From NCBI GenBank assembly GCA_963815135.1, contig CAWFFO010000012.1:124001-188000 (forward strand): DNA of 64,000 nucleotides, given 5' to 3'. Positions 1-7,733 of this stretch are shown here, piece after piece. Position 1 is the first letter of the stretch. Each line of letters starts with the position of its first letter. The notes below the pieces were generated by a model. It searched no databases. It had not been told where the DNA came from and saw only the letters and a list, made by a program, of their open reading frames with translations. This DNA is from CAIWTU01 sp963815135. Its GTDB lineage: Bacteria; Desulfobacterota; Desulfuromonadia; Geobacterales; Geobacteraceae. Both the position numbers and the translations under genes were made by a program.

Positions 1-623
1 AGCGGGCAGCCCGGCAGGTTGATGACCGTAGCGCCGGGAACCGCTTCCTTGACGCTTACCGCGCCGGTCGGGTTCGGGGCAGCTGCCGGGATTCCGCCGA
101 ATGCCGCACAGGTACCGACCGCGATGGTGGCGAAGGCGTTGCCGCAGACTTCGCGCACGGTATCAAGCGCCGATTTGCCGCCGACGCAGCAGTATACGCC
201 GTCGTCTTTCATGGGGATGGAGCCTTCCACCACCACGATGTATTTCCCTTTCTGTTCCTTGAGGACCTTGTCCCTGGCCTCTTCGGCCTGGTGTCCGGCG
301 GCTGCCATGATGGTTTCATGGTAGTCGAGTGAGAGAACGTCCAGCACCAGTTCGGCCACCGACGGACTCGACGCCCTCAGCAGCGCCTCGGTGTCACCGG
401 CGCAGTCCTGGAATTCCAGCCATACCAGTGTCGGCCTCTTGATTTCATCAAGCGCCTGGGCGATCTTCGGTGCGAATGTCACGGGAAGCGCCAGCGCGGC
501 GGACATCGCCGTGCAGAACTTCATGAAATCGCGCCGGGAAACACCTTTCTCTTCCCATATGGTGGGCTCTTTCTTCACCATATCTTCTCCGCTGTCCAGC
601 TTTTCATCTTTTTTGCCGTCCAT
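1..623 (-). CDS. [NiFe] hydrogenase small subunit, 5' part (cut by window edge)
   Basis: The 207 visible residues are the N-terminal part of a periplasmic uptake-type [NiFe] hydrogenase small subunit, which carries the Fe-S relay between the NiFe site and the membrane electron acceptor. Residues 29-34 (SRRDFM) followed by a hydrophobic stretch form a Tat signal, so the protein is exported folded. The proximal-cluster loop is at residues 70-77 (EFQDCAGD), with further cluster cysteines in GTCAAFGG and NLPGCP. The second cysteine of the usual CxxC is an aspartate (D77). The start at 623 is supported by AAGGAGG ten bases upstream. The large subunit should lie beyond the left edge. Confidence 0.9.
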   Translation of the reverse strand, partial: MDGKKDEKLDSGEDMVKKEPTIWEEKGVSRRDFMKFCTAMSAALALPVTFAPKIAQALDEIKRPTLVWLEFQDCAGDTEALLRASSPSVAELVLDVLSLDYHETIMAAAGHQAEEARDKVLKEQKGKYIVVVEGSIPMKDDGVYCCVGGKSALDTVREVCGNAFATIAVGTCAAFGGIPAAAPNPTGAVSVKEAVPGATVINLPGCP

Positions 624-705
624 ACTAAAGAACCTCCTTGTTTTGTCGATGTTGCCGTAAAGTTTTTCCTTAGGGCAAATCCGTTGTATACACGAATCCG
701 AGGGA

Positions 706-742
706 AAAACAGGGGCGCCCGTTTGCGGACGCCCCTGTCTTC
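706..742 (-). terminator. Rho-independent terminator after the CbcL-like gene
   Basis: An 8-bp GC-rich stem (CAGGGGCG at 710-717, CGCCCCTG at 730-737) is followed on the minus strand by GTTTTT. It lies between the cytochrome gene and the hydrogenase gene, so the two are probably separate transcription units. Confidence 0.8.
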
Positions 743-807
743 TTACGCTTATCTTCCTTTAAACTTTGAGTGTTGTATTACGTTTTTTGACAAACAAACA
801 ATTCCCA

Positions 808-2667
808 TCAATGCCCGCCGCCGTTGAGAAAGGTGTATATCATCAGGGACAGCAGGACCAGACCGATGAATACTGCCGTGAACCCGAAGCCCTTGAGAAG
901 GAAGTCGTAGAGAACTCCGCTGGGTTTTTCGGCCTTGAATTCTTCGATAATGCCGGCTTCTTCGTACCGCTTCCACTGGTCGCCGCGCTCCTCGATCATC
1001 TCATGCTTCGATATCTGGCCATTGAAGATGACGAAGTCCATGGGGAACTTCTCCGGACGGCCGTGAGTATTGAAGAAATGCACGGTGAAGATGAAGCCGG
1101 TGGCCAGCAGCGCCTCGTCGGAATGGACAATGGTGGCGATGTTGAACATCCAGCCCGGCAGGAAATGGCCGAAGAATTCGGGGAACCAGAGCATGAGGCC
1201 CGAGCCGCCGATGGCGAACATACCCCAGAAGACGGCGAGGAAGTCGAATTTTTCCCAGTAGGTCCAGCGGTCGAAGGTCGGTTTGGGTCCCTTGAACAGG
1301 AACCAGCGCACCATGCCGACCACGTCCTTAACGTCTCTCAGGTTGGGGAACAGGGAGTCGGGGCCGAACAGCCTCTGCAGCCAGTTGCCTTTGACATCCT
1401 TGCGTACGAACATGAAGTGCAGGCTCATCAGGATGGCTGACAGGAAGTAGACGAATGTTATGACGGCGCATATCCTGTGGATGAGGCCCGCATTGGCGGT
1501 TCCGCCGAAGAATCTCATGAACTCCATGGCCCACTGCTGGTCGCTGAATTTCAGCGGCAGTCCGGTCATGGCCAGTCCGAGGAAGCTGGTGATGACCAGC
1601 AGGTGCAGGATTACATGGCGCCATTTGAATCTGCGATACTGTTTATGCCCGTCGGGAATCTCGGTTTCGCAGTGCCCTTCTTCGAGCAGGGCCTGTTTCT
1701 GGCGGTTTTCAACAAAACCGCGGAACATCCAGAGGATGGTGTGGATCCAGAAGACGGCGAAGGTGACCACAAGAAGCCCGGTCATTGCGGTAAGGGTCCA
1801 GAACAGCAGCGGGAATTTCTTCTCGTTTTTCGGGTCGCCGTGAGGATAGAATTCCGTGAACTGGGCGGTTGCGCCGGGATGGCACTTGCCACAGGTGGTC
1901 ACCAGGTTTTTCGGGTTGATGGTGGATTTCGGATCTGTCGGCGGAAGCACCAGATGTGATGTGTGGCAATCGGCGCAGCCGGCCACCCTTTGCGTGAATC
2001 CGAGGCGGAAGTTCTTGCCGTGGTAGCTTTCTTCGAAGGTTTTGACGGCCAGGGTGGTGATCCCGTTCCGTTTCATCATCTCTGCGTTGCTGTGGCACTT
2101 GAGGCATGCCTGGGTATTGAATTTCTTATGGGCTGCGGAATTAGCGTCTCCCAGGGGTTTTATATTGTGGAGGCCGTGGCAGTCGTTGCAGGCGGGAGAA
2201 TCCTGGTTGCCGGCCATGAGCGCCTTGCCGTGGCTCGACTGCAGGTAATCGGACGCCTCTTTGTCATGGCACTGCTTGCATGTCTCAACGACTTTTCTTT
2301 TGTCCTTTTTCCAGCTTTTCAGGCTGTGGATAGAGGAATGGCAATCGGTGCAGCCGATGCCGTTCTTCATGTGCACGCTGGTCAGGTGCTCCGCCGCAAT
2401 TTCGGCGTGGCAGCGCTCGCACTGCACCTTGCCGGGCATCAGTTCACCCGCTTCATGTTTTGCCACGTCGGTCAGTTCCACATGACAGCTGGTGCATGCG
2501 TTCCTTCCGTGCGGGGAAGAGGCGAATTCCGTCGCCGAAATCTTGTCGCCGTGGCAGCCCAGGCAGACCGATGTATCGACCGCCATGCCGGGATCGGCGA
2601 ATGCGGGGACTGCAAAAAAGTTAAACAGCAAAAGAAGCGGTACCAGCCGGAGAAACGCAGCCATCAT
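808..2667 (-). CDS. cbcL: CbcL-like inner-membrane fusion: nine-heme cytochrome c plus cytochrome b domain
   Basis: This 619-residue protein has a signal peptide, then nine CxxCH motifs in residues about 35-265 (CLGCH, CTSCH, CERCH, CTDCH, CKQCH, CNDCH, CLKCH, CADCH, CGKCH), then about six membrane helices with paired histidines (HVILH, HRIC, HSDEA, HFFNTH) typical of a di-heme HydB-like cytochrome b. A nine-c-heme domain fused to a b-type domain is the CbcL architecture of Geobacter, where the protein oxidises menaquinol and feeds periplasmic cytochromes during metal reduction at low potential. The neighbouring octaheme cytochrome and porin fit that role. The symbol is by architecture; a paralogue specific to this cluster is possible. 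Confidence 0.75.
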   Translation of the reverse strand: MMAAFLRLVPLLLLFNFFAVPAFADPGMAVDTSVCLGCHGDKISATEFASSPHGRNACTSCHVELTDVAKHEAGELMPGKVQCERCHAEIAAEHLTSVHMKNGIGCTDCHSSIHSLKSWKKDKRKVVETCKQCHDKEASDYLQSSHGKALMAGNQDSPACNDCHGLHNIKPLGDANSAAHKKFNTQACLKCHSNAEMMKRNGITTLAVKTFEESYHGKNFRLGFTQRVAGCADCHTSHLVLPPTDPKSTINPKNLVTTCGKCHPGATAQFTEFYPHGDPKNEKKFPLLFWTLTAMTGLLVVTFAVFWIHTILWMFRGFVENRQKQALLEEGHCETEIPDGHKQYRRFKWRHVILHLLVITSFLGLAMTGLPLKFSDQQWAMEFMRFFGGTANAGLIHRICAVITFVYFLSAILMSLHFMFVRKDVKGNWLQRLFGPDSLFPNLRDVKDVVGMVRWFLFKGPKPTFDRWTYWEKFDFLAVFWGMFAIGGSGLMLWFPEFFGHFLPGWMFNIATIVHSDEALLATGFIFTVHFFNTHGRPEKFPMDFVIFNGQISKHEMIEERGDQWKRYEEAGIIEEFKAEKPSGVLYDFLLKGFGFTAVFIGLVLLSLMIYTFLNGGGH

Positions 2668-3089
2668 TGAAACCCTCCAAAAAACTTATATGGTGTACTG
2701 TGAGATGTTCCTGAATAACAGTGCAACGGTCGTTAACTGCCGGGATGTTATTTAGGAATATACTCTTATAAATCGTGCGGCATAAATTAGCCAAATATTC
2801 AATATATGGCAATAAAAAAATATCAAATTAAACAAATGTAACTATGTTTGCAAACCTTTGGATTTGAAGAATTTTGTATACACACTCGGGGGTGATGACT
2901 TGTCAACCGCCACCCACGTCATATAATTGACTACCGTTTGCTTCTGTTGTCAAAATTCCTGCTGTTTCTTGATCAGTTTCATGAAATATGTGTAAAAATC
3001 AGATTATATGGTAAAGGCAGCCATATGCGGATCGAATTAATTGCAAGAAGTTTGCCGGTATTTGAACCTCCTCGCTGGTTGCCGCAAAT
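2668..3089. other. AT-rich upstream region of the CbcL-like gene
   Basis: About 420 bases with no credible gene. Read on the minus strand it has a TTGACA about 20 bases before a TATACA, which is a poor spacing for a sigma-70 promoter. It also has TTGTATACAC on the plus strand at 2874-2883, a 10-mer that recurs upstream of the hydrogenase gene at 684-693. I see nothing else in it. Confidence 0.3.
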
Positions 3090-3121
3090 CTAAAAAAGGG
3101 GTGCGACAGAATCGCACCCCG
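3090..3121 (-). terminator. Rho-independent terminator after the octaheme cytochrome gene
   Basis: A 9-bp perfect stem (GGGGTGCGA at 3098-3106, TCGCACCCC at 3112-3120) is followed on the minus strand by a run of six T. It closes the porin-to-cytochrome operon. Confidence 0.85.
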
Positions 3122-3166
3122 CATTGCATGGAATGATGGAGTTGCTCTGTGGATGCAATTAAGTCT

Positions 3167-4726
3167 CTACTTTCTATGTTTCAATGATGCAACTTTGGTA
3201 TTCTTTTTATCGCCAGTCATCTGGCTGGTTTTCTCCTGCGAGTGCTTCTCCACCCAGTTCTCCTGGATAAAGTTGAGGTCAACGGGTTTTTCTCCGTGAG
3301 CTATCGAGGATTTCTTGAACCTCCCGCCGCCGATAAGCATCGGGTCACCCTTGTAGCCGAGGGCTTTCCAGTTCATCCGGGTGCCGCCCATGTGGCAGTC
3401 GCCACAGGTAAGAGCATCTTCCTTCGGAGCAATCATGTGGTCCTGGGCGATGTAGGAGACCGTTGAGACAAACTTGAACTTCCCGCTGTAGGGAAGTCCG
3501 GACCCTTTGGCTCCGTCTATGAGGGATTTCTGCCAGTCCAGCGTGTCCCACAGGCCTTTGTACTGCTGGAATACGCTCAGGTATTGGAATTCGGCATCCA
3601 TCGGCTGTCTGCCGGTGAAAGTCTTGAACGGATATATTTTGGCCGACTTTTCGCTGATGAAACCGTAAGGGCGCATCAGGATAACCGGCTTGGAGGGGTC
3701 CTTGATCTTGTCCCCCTTCATATAACGATCAATGCTGCCGTCATACCACATATAGGTGGGTACAACATTCTTGCCCCAGGTCCAGGTTCCCCTTCCCTTG
3801 GCAAAAGATACCCTGCCTTCCATGGGGGGCAGTTTGAGATTGTCGGTTGCGGTCGACCAGTCCCAGCTCAGCATGGTGGCCTTCGATCTGGCAAACTCCG
3901 GAATGTGGCAGGTCTGACAGGCGATGCTTTCCAGGTGGGTGTTGATGATGGCGCCGTTTCTCGATTTCAGGTGAGGGGCGTTCTTCCCTTTGTGGCAGTC
4001 CACACAGAAAACCCTTCCGTCACTGGTCGCCATCATAGTGGATGCTCCGGCTATGCGGTGATCCCTGGTAGTGTGGCAGCTTTGGCAGGTGAAGCCCTGA
4101 CCGCCCTTTTCCTTGATTGCCATATGGACGTCGAGCGATTTGCTAGCCCTGTTGAGGGTGGAATCGAGATCGCCGTGCTTCACGCCGTTGTCGCCGCCAC
4201 CGGCGTAGTGGCAGGCGCCGCAGTTTTTCAGGGTGGGGTTGCCAACGCTGGCTGCGGCCTTTTTCAGGTCGGTGAAATCGCTGATTTCGTCATTATCCCT
4301 GCCGTAATCGCCCTTGTGAGCATGGCAGACGAGGCAGTCGATCTTTGACATGTCGGAAAAATCGAACTTTTTGCTGTTCCAGACATAGCTGGGGTGGCAC
4401 TCGCTGCAGTGGCCCCGGGCCTCCTGGTTAGGACCCCCCTCCACCGAGACGCAGAAGGCGTTAATCATGTTGGTCTTGCCGTATTCCACATTACTTTTTT
4501 CGTAGCCCCTGACGCGGCCCCTGGTCGGTCCCTTCCAGAGCCAGTGGGGAGTCTTGATGAAATCGCTTCCCTCTTTCTCGTGGCATTCGAGACATTTCTT
4601 CGTGACCTCGGTACCGCTCTTGAAAGGTCCGGTAATGAAATCGGAATGGTCCACCTGCGCCACACCGCTGGCCGCGAGGGCGAAAACAAATGCTCCGGCC
4701 AGAAAACCCGTAAATCCAGACTTCAT
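3167..4726 (-). CDS. Octaheme c-type cytochrome, tetrathionate reductase (OTR) family
   Basis: This 519-residue exported protein has an N-terminal signal peptide ending near residue 23 and exactly eight CxxCH motifs (CLECH, CSECH, CLVCH, CGACH, CQSCH, CVDCH, CQTCH, CGDCH). The long C-terminal region after the seventh heme, with only one further heme, is typical of the OTR family. OTR enzymes reduce tetrathionate, nitrite or hydroxylamine in vitro; the in vivo substrate here is not known. It is third in a minus-strand set with a porin and a small secreted protein and precedes a CbcL-like quinol cytochrome, so a periplasmic terminal reductase or electron carrier is likely. AGGAGG lies just upstream of the start. 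Confidence 0.85.
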   Translation of the reverse strand: MKSGFTGFLAGAFVFALAASGVAQVDHSDFITGPFKSGTEVTKKCLECHEKEGSDFIKTPHWLWKGPTRGRVRGYEKSNVEYGKTNMINAFCVSVEGGPNQEARGHCSECHPSYVWNSKKFDFSDMSKIDCLVCHAHKGDYGRDNDEISDFTDLKKAAASVGNPTLKNCGACHYAGGGDNGVKHGDLDSTLNRASKSLDVHMAIKEKGGQGFTCQSCHTTRDHRIAGASTMMATSDGRVFCVDCHKGKNAPHLKSRNGAIINTHLESIACQTCHIPEFARSKATMLSWDWSTATDNLKLPPMEGRVSFAKGRGTWTWGKNVVPTYMWYDGSIDRYMKGDKIKDPSKPVILMRPYGFISEKSAKIYPFKTFTGRQPMDAEFQYLSVFQQYKGLWDTLDWQKSLIDGAKGSGLPYSGKFKFVSTVSYIAQDHMIAPKEDALTCGDCHMGGTRMNWKALGYKGDPMLIGGGRFKKSSIAHGEKPVDLNFIQENWVEKHSQEKTSQMTGDKKNTKVASLKHRK

Positions 4727-4739
4727 ACTGCCTCCTATT

Positions 4740-4775
4740 TAAAAAGGGGACGGACACACCGTTCCGCCCCTTCTG
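4740..4775 (-). terminator. Intercistronic terminator or attenuator before the octaheme cytochrome
   Basis: A stem (AAGGGG 4744-4749 with CCCCTT 4767-4772, extended by CGGA 4751-4754 with TCCG 4763-4766) is followed on the minus strand by TTTTT, then the ribosome site and start of the cytochrome. It may let only part of the transcription continue into the cytochrome gene. Confidence 0.6.
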
Positions 4776-4801
4776 TTTAACAACTTTACTTCATATTTCT
4801 G

Positions 4802-5128
4802 TCAGCAACCCGCCGTCTTCCTGAAATACGAGCTGACGTTCTTGCCGTCTTTAACCTCATATTTGCATCTGATCTCGTCTCCCTCCACTATCCTGTGGTC
4901 CTTGAATTTGTCCAGAGTGAGGTCGTCGTTGATGGTAATCACTACCAGTTTTCCGGTGTCGTTGTCCTTGAGGGTCGCCGTAGCGGTAGTCGCATCGGGG
5001 CCGCTGATATCGAGCTTGGTGATTACGCCGACCATCTTGATTTCATCTGCATGGGCTTTTCCGGTAACGGCAAGAACTGCCAGGGCTACAAATGCGAAAA
5101 TAGTTACGGTTGTCAGAAGTCTTTTCAT
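4802..5128 (-). CDS. Small exported protein of unknown function, DUF5666/OB-like
   Basis: This 108-residue protein has a clear signal peptide (basic start, hydrophobic core, cleavage near AHA-DE at residues 26-30) followed by an 80-residue beta-rich domain with alternating GVITKLD, ATATLKD, KLVVITIND and EGDEIRCKYEV strands. That pattern looks like a small OB/DUF5666-type barrel; I do not recognise a named family with certainty. It ends in a lone cysteine. Its position between the porin and the octaheme cytochrome suggests an accessory periplasmic role in the same electron-transfer unit. The start at 5128 is chosen because AAGGAG precedes it; an upstream in-frame start would destroy the signal peptide. 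Confidence 0.75.
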   Translation of the reverse strand: MKRLLTTVTIFAFVALAVLAVTGKAHADEIKMVGVITKLDISGPDATTATATLKDNDTGKLVVITINDDLTLDKFKDHRIVEGDEIRCKYEVKDGKNVSSYFRKTAGC

Positions 5129-5180
5129 TTTTTTCTCCTTGTTGCTTTTTTTGTCTGTAAAATCCTTCAACAGTTTTATC

Positions 5181-5203
5181 GGGGCGCTCGCCAGGAGCGC
5201 CCC
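5181..5203 (-). other. Stable intercistronic stem-loop between porin and small exported protein
   Basis: GGGGCGCTC (5181-5189) pairs perfectly with GAGCGCCCC (5195-5203) around a 5-base loop directly after the porin stop codon. There is no T-run, so it is more likely an mRNA-stabilising or processing stem than a terminator. Confidence 0.55.
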
Positions 5204-5211
5204 TGGCATTT

Positions 5212-6831
5212 CTAGAAATGAACTTCGAATGTCGCGTAAAGGTCCTGAGCATTCTTGATCGGGGTGAGCATCTGGGCGTTTGCCGGGTTGCCGAGATCGC
5301 CCATGCTTACGGGACCGCCGACCCAGTTGTTGCTTCCGGTGTAATCGAAATCATAGTACTGGTAGCCGACCCGGAAGAAGGCCTTGCTGAAGTATGAGGA
5401 AATCGGCTTCAGTTTCAGTTCCTGGATTACGTAGCCTTCATACACGTTGCCCCTGGTGCCGAGCTTGGAAGTCCACATGTCGTCGGCAGCGGGAGCAAAG
5501 GTTATCCAGTCCTTGGAGCCGTGGTTGTACTCGAAGCCGAGCTTGGTGCCGGTCTTTTCTATGTCGTAACGCCCGCCGACATATACCGCCCAGCCGGTCT
5601 TGCTTTCCTTCTGGCCGGTGTAAAGGAGGCCGATTGCCGGCATAGCGGGACCGAGATTAAGTGTATTGCTGTTGGGGTGTGTCATGCTGACGGCGCCGTC
5701 CACGAACCAGTTCATATTGCCGATGCCGACATGTTTGACCTTGCCGAGCATGTCGACGCCGTACCAGTCGATATCGCCGAGATTTACGGAAGGAGCGCTG
5801 AAGGCGCCGCCGTTCTGGGTAACATTCGGACCGGTTATAAATACCGGAGCGTTGAAGATGTTCATGCCCCTGTTGTATTGGAACAGTGCGCGGAAGAAAT
5901 CGGTGTCATAGGGTACGACCTGCAAGCCCACCATATCGGTGTCCCGGAGGCCGTTGCCGGCATCGGTGGTTACGCCGTCTTCAAAGCCACGGCCGTAGCA
6001 TGCTTTGACATACGCGCCGGGAAGCGCGTCTATGTCCGGGGCGTAGCCGATGGTCCCGCCGTCGAAGGCGTAGTCCACCAGAAGTGCCGGAGTTCCTCCT
6101 TGGCCGGGCCTTTCGTTGTTTTCACGCAGATGGCTCGGGCTTCCGCCGGTGGAGGGGCGGCGGCCGACGGAGAACCAGAGGGGCTGGCCGAATATGTTTT
6201 TCCAGTCCACGTAGGCACGGTCCACGGACAGCTTGCTGTCACCCGGGACATGGCCGACTGTGCCGTCGAAAAGGCCTGCCCGGTCGGCGAAGAAAGGCCC
6301 TACGTTAGAGCCGGAGAGGCCCGGCGAGCTGTACACGGACGCATCGCTCTGTTCACCGAAAACCTTGTACATGAGCAGGCGGGCTGTTACGGTAATATCC
6401 TGCGTCGCCTTGGCATGGAGGTTGAGTCCGAATCTGTTGGTGTAGAGGGAATTGTTCTTGACGCCGTATCCGGATATCTGGGCGGTCAGAGGCATGCCCG
6501 TCGCAGGATCTATTCCAAGGAACTGGGTATATCCCGGGACGTTGCCGTTCAGGTAGTCATATCTGAACCGGTAATCCCCGCCGATGGTCAGCCATCTGCC
6601 CAGTGATTTCCGTTCTACCTGTGCGACCTTTCTCTGGGTATCTTCGGTCTTGGTTTCGGTTTGCTTGATCTTCTCGTTACTTTCCTTGACCTGCTGTTTT
6701 AATGCATCCAGTTCCTTTGTCAGGGCATCGATTTTCTGCAGGACGTCCTGATCGGCGGAATAGGCCGATAATGGCGCGGCCAGACTCAATACGACGGCGC
6801 CTGATAAAATTTTCCTGAACAATTTTTTCAC
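5212..6831 (-). CDS. Outer-membrane porin with N-terminal coiled coil (DUF3373-like)
   Basis: This 539-residue protein has a signal peptide (about residues 1-26), a 45-residue heptad-rich coiled coil (LQKIDALTKELDALKQQ onward), then a long domain of alternating aromatic/glycine strands starting with TIGGDYRFRYDY and ending in the aromatic C-terminal signature ATFEVHF of outer-membrane barrels. Porins of this build are common in Geobacter next to multiheme cytochromes. The coiled coil resembles the peptidoglycan-proximal region of SLH-free OprP-type porins. It is the first gene of a minus-strand unit with the small exported protein and the octaheme cytochrome and may supply substrate to, or help anchor, that system. 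Confidence 0.8.
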   Translation of the reverse strand: MKKLFRKILSGAVVLSLAAPLSAYSADQDVLQKIDALTKELDALKQQVKESNEKIKQTETKTEDTQRKVAQVERKSLGRWLTIGGDYRFRYDYLNGNVPGYTQFLGIDPATGMPLTAQISGYGVKNNSLYTNRFGLNLHAKATQDITVTARLLMYKVFGEQSDASVYSSPGLSGSNVGPFFADRAGLFDGTVGHVPGDSKLSVDRAYVDWKNIFGQPLWFSVGRRPSTGGSPSHLRENNERPGQGGTPALLVDYAFDGGTIGYAPDIDALPGAYVKACYGRGFEDGVTTDAGNGLRDTDMVGLQVVPYDTDFFRALFQYNRGMNIFNAPVFITGPNVTQNGGAFSAPSVNLGDIDWYGVDMLGKVKHVGIGNMNWFVDGAVSMTHPNSNTLNLGPAMPAIGLLYTGQKESKTGWAVYVGGRYDIEKTGTKLGFEYNHGSKDWITFAPAADDMWTSKLGTRGNVYEGYVIQELKLKPISSYFSKAFFRVGYQYYDFDYTGSNNWVGGPVSMGDLGNPANAQMLTPIKNAQDLYATFEVHF

Positions 6832-6985
6832 GCGAATACTCCTCCTTTTCTTTTAGTTGTAGCAAAGTCAGTGAATAAGCTGATGTATCATGTCCTTACA
6901 TACGCCATCACCTCCCGGAAAAGGAGTTGCCGCCGTGTTTACGGTGGCTGTCTGGTAAGAATTATCTAATAAATCCGTAACGCAC
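6832..6985 (-). promoter_or_regulatory. Structured 5' leader of the porin operon
   Basis: Between the predicted promoter and the porin start the transcript has about 150 bases that can form consecutive stems: GCCACCGT with ACGGCGGC around AAAC, a short CTCC/GGAG stem, and TGATG...CATCA with inner TGT/ACA pairs. The order does not match the c-di-GMP/cAMP-GMP (GEMM) riboswitch consensus. It may be an unrecognised leader element or simple folding. Confidence 0.3.
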
Positions 6986-6990
6986 CCGAC

Positions 6991-7020
6991 ATTAAAAACA
7001 CAAAATATCGTAAAAGTCAA
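6991..7020 (-). promoter_or_regulatory. Candidate sigma-70 promoter of the porin operon
   Basis: On the minus strand TTGACT (7015-7020) and TTTAAT (6991-6996) are 18 bases apart in an AT-rich region, giving a start near 6984. Confidence 0.4.
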
Positions 7021-7427
7021 CTATATTAATATAAGAATATTGCACTATAGATATTTCTATATTATATTGGTTAGGTTTTTTATTTACGGAGTGTGTTGTA
7101 AAAAAGGAAATCGGATAAGTTTTCCGAAAAATTATCATTTGTAATGTCAACTGAATCTGTAGACATACGTTCAATGTAAAAAAAGCCGGATAAAGTGGTT
7201 TCCCTGCAAGGCAGGTGACTGGAAACAAAGTTAGTCATATATGTATAAAACCGCTGGTTATAAAGCTTTCACAATTGTGTTAAATGCCAGTGTAAAAAAA
7301 CCGGTCCCATGAGCAGGTAAATGACACGCCGGCAGGTTCCGGAAGCAGGCGGATAAGATGTGAAAAAGCAGTATGCAGTTTAATTTCAGGGGGAAATAAA
7401 GGCGGACTGCAAGGAAAGGAGACAAAC
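7021..7427. other. AT-rich intergenic region
   Basis: The part outside the porin promoter holds no credible gene. A ribosome site (AAGGAAAGGAG) for the following zinc-ribbon gene is at its right end. Confidence 0.4.
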
Positions 7428-7583
7428 ATGTTTTGCCCGAAATGCAAAGCGAAGATAGGTTTATACAGTTATGAAGCGAGGACCCAGTATCATCTGACGC
7501 AGGGGATGACCTGTACCGTATGCGGATACTGGCAGGAAGGCGGAATGAATGCGCGTCAGGGACGCAGGAAGGGAAAACGGTAG
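7428..7583 (+). CDS. 51-residue zinc-ribbon protein
   Basis: This small protein starts MFCPKCKAKIG and has a second knuckle CTVCGYW at residues 29-35, giving a four-cysteine CxxC...CxxC zinc ribbon followed by a strongly basic tail (RQGRRKGKR). A good ribosome site (AAGGAAAGGAG) lies seven bases upstream and a terminator follows about 110 bases downstream. Such single-ribbon basic proteins may bind nucleic acid, but no function can be assigned. It is too short for usual gene-length cut-offs; the intact metal-site spacing is the main argument that it is real. Confidence 0.7.
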   Translation: MFCPKCKAKIGLYSYEARTQYHLTQGMTCTVCGYWQEGGMNARQGRRKGKR

Positions 7584-7684
7584 GCGGAAGAATCATTGTG
7601 CCCTTGAGGCATGAAAAGCATAAAATGATTCCAACACACGACGGTTTTAAGTTTGCTCTTTGCCAGGTAAAGGTTGTTTTGCGG

Positions 7685-7733
7685 GAATTTTTTCGGGGGC
7701 GTGAATTTTATTGCGTCCCCCGCTTTATTTTCT
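7685..7733. terminator. Bidirectional terminator between convergent genes
   Basis: CGGGGGCG (7694-7701) pairs with CGTCCCCCG (7714-7722) with one bulged base, flanked by AATTTTTT on the left and TTTATTTTC on the right. It can end the zinc-ribbon transcript and the convergent dehydrogenase transcript. Confidence 0.7.

Noticed and set aside
6832..6985. GEMM (c-di-GMP or cAMP-GMP) riboswitch in the porin leader
   Set aside because: The conserved GGACGCAAAGCC core and tetraloop/receptor layout are not present on the minus strand; only generic stems are seen.
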